Under the pieces are notes generated by a model. It was not told the DNA's origin, did no database searches, and worked only from the letters and a program-made list of their open reading frames with translations. Positions 45,722 to 53,878 of a stretch of DNA of 62,376 bases are shown here, piece by piece. Position 1 is the stretch's first letter, and every line of letters starts with the position of its first letter. The stretch covers positions 1 through 62,376 of the forward strand of contig JAJCYQ010000061.1 in the NCBI GenBank assembly GCA_029262835.1. Reading direction: 5' to 3'. Origin of the DNA: Bacteroidota bacterium. Lineage in GTDB: Bacteria > Bacteroidota > Rhodothermia > Rhodothermales > UBA10348. The translations under genes and the position numbers were made by a program.

Positions 45722-46378
45722 ATGGGACTTGTAGTGGTAGGAGACATTCACGGCTGCGCCCGAAGTCTCGACGACCTGTTGGCTGTGCTTCACCCCGGAG
45801 CGAACGATCACATCGTTTTCGTCGGGGACTACATGGATCGGGGTCCGGACTCGAAAGGGGTCATTGATAGGTTGCTTGCCCTTCGCGAGACCGTTTCGTG
45901 CACGTTCCTGCGCGGCAACCATGAGAAACTCTTCCTCGACTATCTCGACAGGGATGAATATGAGCTTTTTGCTGTTAATGGCGGCATTACGACGCTCGAG
46001 AGCTACCGCGACGAGGATGGCGTGATTTCCATTCCGAAGGAGCACATTGATTTCGTTCGCGCCACCGAAATGTGGTATGAAACCGAAGACGTAGTAATTG
46101 TGCACGCCGGGTTTGACCCCGGGCTGAGTATTGCCGAGAATCTGGAGCGGGCCGACCCGGAGGTTCTTCTCTGGGAGCGCAGTCACCTGAAGGAGCCTAC
46201 GCTGAACTGGGAAAAAACGGTAATCTGTGGGCACACGCCTGTTTCAAAGCCCATCAACAAGCGAAATCTGATCAATATCGATACCGGGTGCGTGTTTCAC
46301 GGCAACCCGTCGCTCGGAACGCTGACAGCGGTTCGTCTTCCGCAACGCACGTTTATTTCCGTGCCGTATTCGGGCTAG
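45722..46378 (+). CDS. Metallophosphoesterase, PPP-type protein phosphatase / diadenosine tetraphosphatase-like
   Basis: A 218-residue cytoplasmic phosphoesterase with the PPP signature motifs GDIHG at residues 7-11, GDYMDRGPDSKG, RGNHEK and the downstream CGHTPV. This set fits bacterial serine/threonine phosphatases of the PrpA/ApaH-like group with two metal ions. It starts one base after the nusB stop, indicating an operon. Substrate (phosphoprotein or Ap4A) cannot be decided from the motifs. Confidence 0.9.
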   Translation: MGLVVVGDIHGCARSLDDLLAVLHPGANDHIVFVGDYMDRGPDSKGVIDRLLALRETVSCTFLRGNHEKLFLDYLDRDEYELFAVNGGITTLESYRDEDGVISIPKEHIDFVRATEMWYETEDVVIVHAGFDPGLSIAENLERADPEVLLWERSHLKEPTLNWEKTVICGHTPVSKPINKRNLINIDTGCVFHGNPSLGTLTAVRLPQRTFISVPYSG

Positions 46379-46400
46379 CAGCCAAGCCGCCTCGGAGCTC

Positions 46401-46967
46401 TCAGGGACGTAGCCAGAGCCCGATCCGGATGGCAGGTTTGATCGTGCCCAGGTCTACGTACCATACGCGACCCTCCGGTCGTCGGTGAGATATCCGCACG
46501 GAAGGCTCTATGAGAAGGGAAAATCGGCTGTTCCGGGCTACTGTATTGTCACGTGTTGAGAAGGAAAGAGCCGGGCCGGCCCGGACACCAAGATCCACAT
46601 CGTACCCACGATAGGCTACGTTTCCAACCGTTCGCTCGACACCGAAGAGTCGCAGTGAGGCGCCAAGCAGAAGCGCCAGACGGATCTGCTCGGTACTTTT
46701 TCGGAGCAGAGGATCGAGTTCTGCCACCAGATGCGCTTCTCGCGTGTGCATGCGGCGGGCGCCAACAAGCCCGATCGCGGCGCCATAGCCTCCCGCGCCC
46801 GCCAGGCCTGCCTGCACAAAGATCCCTTCAGGCGCCTGCTGGCGCGCGTCAGCGCCGGGAACGGCAAGGGTAATAAAGGCCACGCCGAGGGCGACGCCGA
46901 GCACGCATTTTCCATGCAGACGAAACAAAAGGCCGTCTGTTTGCTTGATGCGGGCAACTTCTCGCAC
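46401..46967 (-). CDS. Exported protein of unknown function, probable outer-membrane-associated
   Basis: A 188-residue protein with no recognised family. The N terminus is basic, followed by a hydrophobic stretch ([20 protein letters not shown]) that looks like a signal peptide. The mature part has alternating strands and Gly/Ala-rich segments ([37 protein letters not shown]) and ends in [13 protein letters not shown], suggesting a small beta-barrel. GTG at 46967 is supported by an unusually strong AAGGAGG five to six bases upstream. The ychF start lies only 14 bases away on the other strand. Confidence 0.55.
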   Translation of the reverse strand: MREVARIKQTDGLLFRLHGKCVLGVALGVAFITLAVPGADARQQAPEGIFVQAGLAGAGGYGAAIGLVGARRMHTREAHLVAELDPLLRKSTEQIRLALLLGASLRLFGVERTVGNVAYRGYDVDLGVRAGPALSFSTRDNTVARNSRFSLLIEPSVRISHRRPEGRVWYVDLGTIKPAIRIGLWLRP

Positions 46968-46981
46968 GACACCCTCCTTTT

Positions 46982-48076
46982 ATGGCTCTTCGATGTGGAA
47001 TAGTGGGATTGCCGAATGTGGGCAAATCCACCCTGTTCAATGCACTCAGTCAGGCTGGTGCGGAATCTGCAAATTACCCGTTCTGCACCATTGAACCCAA
47101 TGTAGGCATGGTTCCCGTTCCCGACGAGCGGCTGGTGGAACTTGGACGCCTCAATAACTCGAAGAAAGTGGTACCCGCCACGATCGAGTTTGTGGATATT
47201 GCCGGCCTCGTTGCAGGCGCTTCAAAAGGCGAGGGACTTGGTAACAAATTTCTGGCCCATATTCGAGAGGTCGATGCCATTGTACACGTCGTGCGTTGTT
47301 TCGACGATGAGGACGTGGTGCATGTCTCCGGGCGGGTCGATCCCGTTTCGGACATCGAGGTGATTGAAACCGAACTGCTGCTCAAGGACCTGGAGGCGGT
47401 TGAGAAACGGATGGAGCGCACCACGAAAACAGCCAGGAGCGGTGACAAAGTGGCGCGGGAGGAGCTGGCGTTCTATGAACGCCTGCTGGCCCATCTCTCC
47501 GATGGCGGCGTGGTCCGGGCGTTGTCGGTCTCCGAAAAAGAGGAGGCCTGGCTGCGGTCTCTCTTCCTGTTGTCTGGAAAGCCGGTGCTCTATGCGGCCA
47601 ATGTCTCCGAAAGCGATCTTCCCGATGGCAATGCCCATGTCGAGGCGGTGCGTGTGCGCGCGGAGCAGGAAGGTGCCGGTGTCGTCGTGGTTTCGGCCGA
47701 GCTCGAAGCCCAGGTGGCCGAGCTCGAAGCGGACGAGCGCGCAGAGTTCCTGTCGGAGCTCGGCCTGGCCTCTGGAGGCCTGGAGCGGCTCATCCAGTCT
47801 GCCTACGCCCTGCTTGATCTGATTACGTTTTTCACATCGGGGCCGACGGAAAGCCGGGCCTGGACCATATCGCGTGGCCTCAAGGCGCCCCAGGCCGCCG
47901 GGCAGATCCACTCTGATTTCGAGCGGGGCTTTATCCGGGCAGAAACCATTGCCTACGAGGACTATGCGCGCCTGGGCAGCGAGTCAAAAGCCCGTGACGC
48001 CGGTGTCATGCGCAGCGAAGGCAAGGAATACACAGTGCGAGACGGAGACGTACTGCTGTTTCGCTTCAACGTCTGA
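46982..48076 (+). CDS. ychF: Redox-regulated ribosome-associated ATPase YchF (Obg family)
   Basis: A 364-residue P-loop protein of the normal YchF length. [14 protein letters not shown] (G1) opens the G domain, followed by the [11 protein letters not shown] switch region, [19 protein letters not shown] (G3) and NVSE in place of the usual NKxD, which is why YchF prefers ATP. A coiled-coil insertion ([18 protein letters not shown]) and the C-terminal TGS domain ([17 protein letters not shown] to [16 protein letters not shown]) complete it. YchF binds ribosomes and modulates translation and oxidative-stress responses. It starts 14 bases from a divergent GTG. Confidence 0.95.
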   Translation: MALRCGIVGLPNVGKSTLFNALSQAGAESANYPFCTIEPNVGMVPVPDERLVELGRLNNSKKVVPATIEFVDIAGLVAGASKGEGLGNKFLAHIREVDAIVHVVRCFDDEDVVHVSGRVDPVSDIEVIETELLLKDLEAVEKRMERTTKTARSGDKVAREELAFYERLLAHLSDGGVVRALSVSEKEEAWLRSLFLLSGKPVLYAANVSESDLPDGNAHVEAVRVRAEQEGAGVVVVSAELEAQVAELEADERAEFLSELGLASGGLERLIQSAYALLDLITFFTSGPTESRAWTISRGLKAPQAAGQIHSDFERGFIRAETIAYEDYARLGSESKARDAGVMRSEGKEYTVRDGDVLLFRFNV

Positions 48077-48101
48077 CAGCAGTTCGCGGCGAAGGCGCCA
48101 G

Positions 48102-48809
48102 TCAGCGCTGCCGGCCGAAGTGAAACATGATGAAGGGCGTCGTGAGCACGTTGTCAGCTGCCTTGACCGAGGGCTCGAGCAGTTCGATGGGCTCGTTGTA
48201 GACATTCATCCGGAAACCGAGTCGAACGCCCTGGGTGAGGCCCTCCAACTCGCCAAAATTGGCGCCGATACTGATTGAAAGCCCGAGGCCCGGCACCAGG
48301 TTGCCCCTGAACAGGCCGCTTACGACGCCGAACGTGCGCTCTCCTTCATCGAACGTGTCGTTGCCATTCTCATCCCGGAAATAGGGGTAGTTCCATCCCA
48401 GTACAGGCCCCCCGGCTATGTGAAAATAGGGCCGGAAGTTGTCCTCGATGAACGGCCGGAAGAGGCGCCGCTCAAGTCCGATGTAGACGGGTATTTCCAG
48501 CAGGTAGGTTCGCTTGTTGGGGACATCCCTGTCGCCGAATCGGTCGAAGAAACTGACCTCGCGCTCGTCCTCTGCAGCAGAAAGACTGATTTCAAGGGTG
48601 GCCGTCTGGTCATCCCTCAACAGTTTTCGAGCATATCCACCCAGCCCGAAACCGGAGTTCGTGAGCAGTACCTGGGCGCCCAGACCACGCGGCGCCTCCT
48701 GCTTGCCTGGCTCGCGAAGCGGCTCGGCGGACTGGGCTTGGGCCGTGCGCGGCAGACTCCACGCACTGGCGGCGAGCAGGAGCGCTATGCAGGCAGTGAT
48801 TTTCGGCAT
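48102..48809 (-). CDS. Exported outer-membrane beta-barrel protein of unknown function
   Basis: A 235-residue protein with a clear signal peptide (MPKITACIALLLAASAWSLP, cleavage near AQAQ). The mature part shows barrel-like strands (QVLLTNSGFGLGGYARKLL, ATLEISLSAAEDE, YLLEIPVYIGLERRLF, YFHIAGGPVLGWN, GLGLSISIGANFG) and a turn rich in Asp/Asn (FRDENGNDTFDEGE) that could bind calcium. No family was recognised. It converges with ychF (25-base gap) and is divergent from a lipoprotein gene (113 bases between starts). Confidence 0.6.
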   Translation of the reverse strand: MPKITACIALLLAASAWSLPRTAQAQSAEPLREPGKQEAPRGLGAQVLLTNSGFGLGGYARKLLRDDQTATLEISLSAAEDEREVSFFDRFGDRDVPNKRTYLLEIPVYIGLERRLFRPFIEDNFRPYFHIAGGPVLGWNYPYFRDENGNDTFDEGERTFGVVSGLFRGNLVPGLGLSISIGANFGELEGLTQGVRLGFRMNVYNEPIELLEPSVKAADNVLTTPFIMFHFGRQR

Positions 48810-48922
48810 CGCAAATCAAAACAACCCATCCGTGCGTATTGTTCGTCTGTGGATGCACTTTTACCCCGTGTTTCCCCATGATAGTACCAACCGGCCATTA
48901 CGAAAACGAACCTGTGCCCACC

Positions 48923-49747
48923 ATGAGATACCTTCCACTGCTGCTCCTTTTGATCCTGGCAGCATGCGCGCCCGAAGCACCACACGAGCAATCGGCCGAC
49001 CCCGTCGTATCTGTAGCGCTTCCACCCCTCGAAACGCATGCTGACACGCTGGCCATGCGATCTTTCAACGCTGTAGGAGGGCCGGAAGCCTGGGCGCGCG
49101 TCCGCTATCTCAAATTTGATTTCGGACGTGAAGCCGGAACCGACAAGACGGTATTCCGCACGCACCTGTGGGACCGCACCACGGGTGATTACCGCCTGGA
49201 ATGGGATCAGGACGAGGACCGGATCGTCGTGGTATTCAATGTAAACACGCGCCAGGGAACGGCGGCCGCGAACGGGGAGGTGTTGCCCGGCGCCGAACAG
49301 GAAGATCTCCTGGCGCGCGCCTACCGCGCGTACATCAACGATACCTACTGGCTGCTGGCCCCCATCAAACTGCTCGACCAGGGCGTTTCCCGGACTCTGG
49401 TTCCCGATTCGTCTACGGCCGAACAGGAAGTGATCAAACTGACGTACGACAACGTCGGGCTCACGCCGGGAGACCAGTTCTGGTTCTGGCTCAACCGCAA
49501 GACAGGCCAGTTGCAGACGTGGGGCTATATTCTCGAAGGGCGTGAGGAGGCGCCCATCACCAAGTGGGATTGGCTGGGATACAGGCCATACGAGGCCGGA
49601 GACGTGACGGTCCGTCTCTCGAGTCGTAAGACCGATATGGCGGGCACGACGCACCTGATGACAGACAATATCTCGCTCCCGGAGTCGGTCGACGTACGGG
49701 CTTTCTCCAGCTTTGAGCCCCTCTTTGAGGAGGAGGCGTCCCACTGA
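48923..49747 (+). CDS. Lipoprotein of unknown function, partner of a LolC/E-type permease
   Basis: A 274-residue lipoprotein. The signal peptide MRYLPLLLLLILAAC ends in the lipobox L-A-A-C, so acylation should occur at Cys 15; this fixes the ATG at 48923 rather than upstream in-frame ATGs. The mature domain has strands resembling LolA/outer-membrane lipoprotein-sorting folds (VRYLKFDFGREAGTDKTVFR, GDYRLEWDQDEDRIVVVFN, KLTYDNVGLTPGDQFWFWLN), but it is not classed with certainty. Its TGA overlaps the ATG of the permease gene (TGATG), strongly suggesting one operon. A role in lipoprotein or lipid trafficking is inferred. Confidence 0.65.
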   Translation: MRYLPLLLLLILAACAPEAPHEQSADPVVSVALPPLETHADTLAMRSFNAVGGPEAWARVRYLKFDFGREAGTDKTVFRTHLWDRTTGDYRLEWDQDEDRIVVVFNVNTRQGTAAANGEVLPGAEQEDLLARAYRAYINDTYWLLAPIKLLDQGVSRTLVPDSSTAEQEVIKLTYDNVGLTPGDQFWFWLNRKTGQLQTWGYILEGREEAPITKWDWLGYRPYEAGDVTVRLSSRKTDMAGTTHLMTDNISLPESVDVRAFSSFEPLFEEEASH

Positions 49748-51012
49748 TGGATTATCGGCTGGCCATCGCGCAGCGCTACCTGTCGGGACGGCGCTCGATG
49801 CCTTTGATTTCCAGAATCACGGCGATCTCGGCAATTGGTGTTGCGCTCGGTGTGGCAGCCCTCATCGTGGTCCTCTCGGTGCTGAACGGGTTCTTTGATT
49901 TTGTGCGTGACATGCTCGTTTCGCATGACCCCCACGTACGGATTGTACAGGTCGATGCGACGCGTGCCATGGATGAGGAAGCGCTTGTGGCGCTCTCGAC
50001 CCGGCACGCGTCGGTCGTGAGCGCCGTGCCCTACATCGAAGGAAAGGCGCTCGTCATGCACGATGCGTCTGCGGACGTGAACAAGATCGTGCGCGTTCGT
50101 GGAGTAGATCCGGCGCGCGTACCGACGAATTCGGGCGTTGCAAGTGCAATTTCATTCGGAAATTACGCGCTCGCAAGGCAGAACCAGCGGCCAGGCATTG
50201 TGATCGGAAAACGGCTCGGTGAGCGGCTGCTACTTACGCCCGCCAGTCCGGGCCAGCCGGCCTCGCGTATTGCCCTCGTTTCGGCACCGGCCATTGAGCG
50301 CATGTTTACTCGCGTGCTCTCCGGAAGCCCGTTGCAGCAGTTCGAGGTCCGGGGACTGTTCGAACTGCAGACGGTTTTTGACGAGAGTTACGTAGAGATA
50401 CACATCGATGAGGCGCGGCGGCTGTTCGACAGGCCCGATGGACTGAGCGGCGTGGATGTGCGACTCGCCTCGCTGGAGGATGCCGACCGCGTGAAGGCGT
50501 TTCTCGAGCAGCACCTCGACCCGGAGCAGTTCACCGTTCAGACCTGGTATGACCTGCAGCGCCCGCTCTACGACGTCATGCAGCTCGAAAAGTATGGAGC
50601 ACTCATTGTGCTGATGCTGATCGTTCTGGTAGCTGCCTTCAACATTGTTGGATCGCTGACAATGATCGTGATCGAAAAACGGCGCGATGTGGGGGCGCTG
50701 CGCGCCATGGGTGTCACAAAGCGCGATATCAAACGGATATTCCTGATTGAGGGGCTGTTGATTGGCGTGGCAGGCAGCGGTGCGGGCGTGTTGCTTGGCG
50801 TCGCCGTTTCTTTGGCGCAGAAACAGTTCGGCATTGTGAAGCTGGCCGACGCAGGGTCTTTTCTTATCGATGCGTATCCGGTTGCCGTGCGCGCTACCGA
50901 TGTCACGCTCATTGGGATCCTGGCGCTGGGCCTGTGTGTACTTGCCGCATGGTATCCGGCGGCGCGTGCGGCGGCCATCCATCCAGCCGAGGCGGTGGCC
51001 ATGTCGGGCTGA
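49747..51012 (+). CDS. ABC transporter permease of the LolC/LolE (FtsX-MacB) family
   Basis: A 421-residue inner-membrane protein. An N-terminal membrane segment (ITAISAIGVALGVAALIVVL) is followed by a ~220-residue MacB-like periplasmic domain and three C-terminal spans (LIVLMLIVLVAAFNIVGSLT, LLIGVAGSGAGVLLGVAVSL, LIGILALGLCVLAAWYPA). The coupling-helix motif EKRRDVGALRAMGVTKRDI contacts the ATPase. This is the layout of LolC/E, which extracts lipoproteins from the inner membrane. The ATPase subunit (LolD) is not in the window. It is translationally coupled to the upstream lipoprotein gene. Confidence 0.88.
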   Translation: MDYRLAIAQRYLSGRRSMPLISRITAISAIGVALGVAALIVVLSVLNGFFDFVRDMLVSHDPHVRIVQVDATRAMDEEALVALSTRHASVVSAVPYIEGKALVMHDASADVNKIVRVRGVDPARVPTNSGVASAISFGNYALARQNQRPGIVIGKRLGERLLLTPASPGQPASRIALVSAPAIERMFTRVLSGSPLQQFEVRGLFELQTVFDESYVEIHIDEARRLFDRPDGLSGVDVRLASLEDADRVKAFLEQHLDPEQFTVQTWYDLQRPLYDVMQLEKYGALIVLMLIVLVAAFNIVGSLTMIVIEKRRDVGALRAMGVTKRDIKRIFLIEGLLIGVAGSGAGVLLGVAVSLAQKQFGIVKLADAGSFLIDAYPVAVRATDVTLIGILALGLCVLAAWYPAARAAAIHPAEAVAMSG

Positions 51013-51090
51013 ACAGGCTGTTTCCAGGCGGCGCGCCTCCGGCTTCACGAAAATTAGGCGGAACTGGCCCGAATGAGGACGGTTGCGAGG

Positions 51091-51122
51091 TTGCTTCGAT
51101 ACGGTTCGGAGCAGTATATTTT
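51091..51122 (+). promoter_or_regulatory. Candidate Bacteroidota-type promoter for rpmB
   Basis: TTG at 51091-51093 and TATATTTT at 51115-51122, separated by 21 bases, match the Bacteroidota TTG / TAnnTTTG promoter at 10 of 11 positions. It lies 52 bases before the rpmB start codon, leaving a short leader, and would drive rpmB-rpmG-DUF4295 and possibly the tRNAs. Confidence 0.5.
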
Positions 51123-51174
51123 CCAGTCTGTGCCGTTTGTGCGGCCGAGAATCGGGAAACAAGCTTATAATCAC

Positions 51175-51411
51175 ATGGCAAAGAAAGATCAGCTTACAGG
51201 GAAGGGTCCAGTGGCCGGCAACCACGTTTCCCATGCACACAACAAGGCCAAGCGGCGTTTTGAGCTCAACCTGCAGAAGAAACGCTTCTTCGTGCCGGAA
51301 GAGGACCGCTGGGTGACGCTCCGTGTGTCGGCCAAAACCATCAAGACCATCAACAAGAACGGCATTACGGCTGTACTCAAGGATGCCCGTGCCAACGGCA
51401 TCAACGTCTGA
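51175..51411 (+). CDS. rpmB: 50S ribosomal protein L28 (bL28)
   Basis: A 78-residue basic ribosomal protein. It begins [20 protein letters not shown] and contains [20 protein letters not shown] and [16 protein letters not shown], as in bL28. The Cys residues of the zinc-binding form are absent, so this is the Cys-minus variant. The ATG at 51175 is chosen by family length. rpmG follows after 20 bases. Confidence 0.95.
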   Translation: MAKKDQLTGKGPVAGNHVSHAHNKAKRRFELNLQKKRFFVPEEDRWVTLRVSAKTIKTINKNGITAVLKDARANGINV

Positions 51412-51431
51412 GCTGACTCGAGGTAACTACT

Positions 51432-51602
51432 ATGGCAAAAGCGAAAGATGTCCGCCACAAGGTGATCCTGGACTGCACGGAGGCTCCGGGCTCGTCGCGG
51501 TATTCCACGATGAAAAACCGGCGCAACACGCCAGGCCGGCTTGAACTCAAGAAGTACAACCCCGTACTGCGTAAGTACACGTTGCACCGGGAAACGAAGT
51601 AA
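51432..51602 (+). CDS. rpmG: 50S ribosomal protein L33 (bL33)
   Basis: A 56-residue protein beginning [20 protein letters not shown] and ending [17 protein letters not shown], which is bL33. Only one Cys is present, so this is the zinc-independent form. It lies between rpmB and the DUF4295 gene with gaps of 20 and 11 bases. Confidence 0.95.
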   Translation: MAKAKDVRHKVILDCTEAPGSSRYSTMKNRRNTPGRLELKKYNPVLRKYTLHRETK

Positions 51603-51613
51603 GGACGTAAACC

Positions 51614-51790
51614 ATGGCAAAGAAACAATCGTTCGGTGACAAGGTCCTCCGCCAGAAGGCAGAAGCCAAGAAAATGGCCAAGGTGGTCCTCGCCGAAAAG
51701 AAAACAAATGGACAGTATTCCTTCCGGCACAAGATGGTGCACGTGGATAATGTCCAGGATGAACTCAAAGAAGCCAAGACGAAGCTCTAG
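51614..51790 (+). CDS. DUF4295 family protein, Bacteroidota ribosome-associated small protein
   Basis: A 58-residue very basic protein (MAKKQSFGDKVLRQKAEAKK, then MAKVVLAEKKTNGQYSFRHK). The DUF4295 family is confined to Bacteroidota relatives and almost always follows rpmG, as here. From memory, the structure of the Flavobacterium ribosome assigned a protein of this kind as a lineage-specific large-subunit protein (bL38); that identification was not checked. It is a strong taxonomic marker for this contig. An AGGACG precedes the ATG at 51614. Confidence 0.85.
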   Translation: MAKKQSFGDKVLRQKAEAKKMAKVVLAEKKTNGQYSFRHKMVHVDNVQDELKEAKTKL

Positions 51791-51802
51791 GCTGTCCATA
51801 TT

Positions 51803-51877
51803 CGGGGTGTAGCGCAGCCCGGTTAGCGCATCTGCTTTGGGAGCAGAGGGTCGCAGGTTCGAATCCTGCCACCCCGA
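51803..51877 (+). tRNA. tRNA-Pro (UGG)
   Basis: Acceptor arms CGGGGTG/CACCCCG pair perfectly. The anticodon loop TTTGGGA contains TGG, and the T arm reads GGTTCGAATCC. Discriminator A at 51877; CCA is not encoded. It starts 12 bases after the DUF4295 stop. Confidence 0.95.
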
Positions 51878-51909
51878 CACATATTTTTTCCGGCGGGTCC
51901 GACGTTCCT

Positions 51910-51986
51910 GCGCCCGTAGCTCAACCGGATAGAGCAGCGGTCTTCTAAACCGCAGGTTGCAGGTTCGAGTCCTGCCGGGCGCGCCA
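51910..51986 (+). tRNA. tRNA-Arg (UCU)
   Basis: Acceptor arms GCGCCCG/CGGGCGC. The anticodon loop CTTCTAA carries TCT, the T arm contains GGTTCGAGTCC, the discriminator is G and CCA is encoded (51984-51986). Confidence 0.95.
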
Positions 51987-51995
51987 CACCATTAT

Positions 51996-52069
51996 GGTGA
52001 CGTGGCCGAGTGGCTAGGCAAGGGTCTGCAAAACCCTGTACGGCGGTTCGAATCCGCCCGTCACCTCCA
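51996..52069 (+). tRNA. tRNA-Cys (GCA)
   Basis: Acceptor arms GGTGACG/CGTCACC. The anticodon loop CTGCAAA carries GCA, the T arm has GGTTCGAATCC, the discriminator is U (T52066) and CCA is encoded at 52067-52069. The CCA is also the first three bases of the terminator stem that follows. Confidence 0.95.
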
Positions 52070-52105
52070 ACAGAAAAGGCCCCTTCGTGGGGCCTTTTCT
52101 GTTGG
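52067..52105 (+). terminator. Strong intrinsic terminator hairpin after the tRNA cluster
   Basis: A perfect 17-base-pair stem (52067-52083 with 52089-52105) closes a TTCGT loop. The GGCCCC/GGGGCC core is followed by TTTTCTGTT on the 3' side. Symmetry and the A-rich 5' arm make it potentially bidirectional. It starts inside the tRNA-Cys CCA end. Confidence 0.85.
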
Positions 52106-52185
52106 ATTGATGCGGCAGGAGTCGAACCGCCGCGCGGTTCAAAGAGGAGAGTGCGATATTGGGAGCCAACCGACTCCGATGCCTC

Positions 52186-52590
52186 ATGAAACTCTTCCTG
52201 CTTTCTTTCGCCTCTTCCATAGCGGCCATGCTGGCCATTGATTCGGTATGGCTTCGCAGCATGTACTCGCGTTTCTACGAGCCGAACATTGGGCATCTGC
52301 TGGCGGAAAACGTCAAATACGGGCCCGCGGCTGCTTTTTACGTTGTCTACGGCGTCGGCTTGACGCTGCTCGTGCTGCTCCCAGCACTGGAGGCCGGATC
52401 CAACCTGTTGCGTGTATTCCTGTACGGCGCCGTATACGGTTTCGTCGCCTATGGCACGTATGACCTGACAAATCATGCAACGCTCCGCGACTGGCCGCTC
52501 ATGGTGACGGTCGTTGACATGGCCTGGGGGGCCGTACTGACGGGCACGATAAGTGTAGTCTCCAACGTTGTCACTCGCCACCTCGGCTGA
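52186..52590 (+). CDS. DUF2177 family membrane protein
   Basis: A 134-residue inner-membrane protein with four hydrophobic segments. The motifs FASSIAAMLAIDSVWLRSMY, YGAVYGFVAYGTYDLTNHAT and DMAWGAVLTGTIS match the DUF2177 family, whose function is unknown. The ATG at 52186 starts the first membrane segment. The DUF1295 gene follows after six bases; the two are frequently linked and may act together on a lipid. Confidence 0.85.
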   Translation: MKLFLLSFASSIAAMLAIDSVWLRSMYSRFYEPNIGHLLAENVKYGPAAAFYVVYGVGLTLLVLLPALEAGSNLLRVFLYGAVYGFVAYGTYDLTNHATLRDWPLMVTVVDMAWGAVLTGTISVVSNVVTRHLG

Positions 52591-52596
52591 ATCCCG

Positions 52597-53367
52597 ATGT
52601 CGAACTCGACCCTCATTCTATCAGCATTCCTGCTGGCCTGGACGCTGCTCTGGTACACACTGTCCCGGCTGCTGCAACGGATGGATATCGCAGACATTGC
52701 CTGGGGAATGGGTGTGGCCGTGATGGCCATGCTTTCACTGGCGCTCTCCTCTGATCTGTCGACGCCCCGGATCGTTGTGAGTACGGCTGGTCTCGTCTGG
52801 GGCCTTCGACTCGCCTGGCACATTTACCGGCGCAGCCACGGCCGGCCGGAAGATGCGCGCTACCGCGCCTGGCGCGCGGAGTGGGGCTCGCGTGTTCATG
52901 TCCGCAGCTTTTTCCAGGTGTTCGTGCTACAAACGCTACTCATGGCAGTCGTTTCGCTGCCCATCATCGTGCCCAATCTCCGGTCCCCGCCCACCGATGG
53001 GGAGGTTAATATGGTGCTCTTGACCGTGGGCGGCCTGCTCTATGTCACCGGGTTGCTGTTTGAAAGTATCGCCGACTGGCAACTGGCTCGTTTTCTCTCT
53101 GACGCGTCGAACACAGGCAAGGTCATGCGCGTAGGTCTGTGGCGGCGCTCGCGGCACCCGAACTACTTCGGCGAAGTCGTCCTTTGGTGGGGTATCGCAG
53201 CGATGGCTCTTGCCCAAGGCGCACCGGCCGTGGTGCTCGTCAGTCCGGTGCTGGTAACGCTGCTTATTTTCAAGGTATCCGGTATTCCGATGCTGGAAGA
53301 GAAGATGGCGCGAGACCCCAAGTATGCCGATTATATTGCCAATACCAATGTGTTCTGGCCTTTCTGA
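52597..53367 (+). CDS. DUF1295 family membrane protein (steroid 5-alpha-reductase-like)
   Basis: A 256-residue polytopic inner-membrane protein. The DUF1295 signature is visible: WHIYRRSHGRPEDARY, LARFLSDASNTGKVMRVGLW and RSRHPNYFGEVVLWWGI, resembling the NADPH-binding C terminus of steroid 5-alpha-reductases and isoprenylcysteine methyltransferases. A reductase or methyltransferase acting on membrane lipids is likely but unproven. Its stop overlaps the start of the HTH gene (TGATG). Confidence 0.85.
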   Translation: MSNSTLILSAFLLAWTLLWYTLSRLLQRMDIADIAWGMGVAVMAMLSLALSSDLSTPRIVVSTAGLVWGLRLAWHIYRRSHGRPEDARYRAWRAEWGSRVHVRSFFQVFVLQTLLMAVVSLPIIVPNLRSPPTDGEVNMVLLTVGGLLYVTGLLFESIADWQLARFLSDASNTGKVMRVGLWRRSRHPNYFGEVVLWWGIAAMALAQGAPAVVLVSPVLVTLLIFKVSGIPMLEEKMARDPKYADYIANTNVFWPF

Positions 53368-53747
53368 TGTCCCTGCCCGGTGAACAAATCATAGCCGCAT
53401 ACCGCGAAGGCCTGCGTGTGGGCGAAATTGCCACAGCCTTCGGCGTTACCCCGTCCCGCGTTCACCGTATCCTGGAACAGGCTGGCATGCCGTCACGCGA
53501 GCAGGAGAAGAAGGCCAGGGAAGAAGAGCGCCGACAAATACGTCAGCGCATTATGTCCATGGCGCGCAAAGGGTTTCGCACGGTCACCATTTCCACGATG
53601 ACCGGTGTGGCCCACGCCGACGTACGCCGCATGGTGTCCGCCGCATACATCGTATCGCGAGATCATACCGGCGCAGAAGTGCTGCTACCGAGGCACGAGA
53701 AAAACCGGATAGAGCGCCCGCGCAAGGAGCATTTCCGATCTGGCTGA
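53367..53747 (+). CDS. Small helix-turn-helix DNA-binding protein
   Basis: A 126-residue basic protein. An N-terminal Hin/resolvase-like HTH (EQIIAAYREGLRVGEIATAF, VTPSRVHRILEQ at residues ~6-40) is followed by a basic coiled stretch (REQEKKAREEERRQIRQRI) and a second HTH-like segment (ARKGFRTVTISTMTGVAHAD). No effector domain is present. The ATG at 53367 overlaps the DUF1295 stop by one base, so the three genes from DUF2177 form one operon that may carry its own regulator. Family not identified. Confidence 0.6.
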   Translation: MSLPGEQIIAAYREGLRVGEIATAFGVTPSRVHRILEQAGMPSREQEKKAREEERRQIRQRIMSMARKGFRTVTISTMTGVAHADVRRMVSAAYIVSRDHTGAEVLLPRHEKNRIERPRKEHFRSG

Positions 53748-53878
53748 ACGCGGTCTGTCTCGGTGCGTCATGTTCATGGACGGTGGCCTCAGCGGGCTTC
53801 TGGATGCGACCTCCACGTCGGGAGGCAGCACGGAGAGCATCTCGCCATCCAGAAGGCTGTGATACAGGGTGCGATGAA

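Noticed and set aside
53139-53366. N-terminal extension of the small HTH protein
   Set aside because: This part overlaps the DUF1295 gene in another frame and is Ala/Arg/Gly-rich without similarity; the ATG at 53367 fits the operon overlap.
53367-53747. Toxin-antitoxin regulator
   Set aside because: No partner toxin; the gene is coupled to membrane-protein genes instead.
53748-53878. Possible small gene between the HTH gene and the T9SS cargo gene
   Set aside because: No frame with a plausible start, composition or motif was found in these 131 bases.
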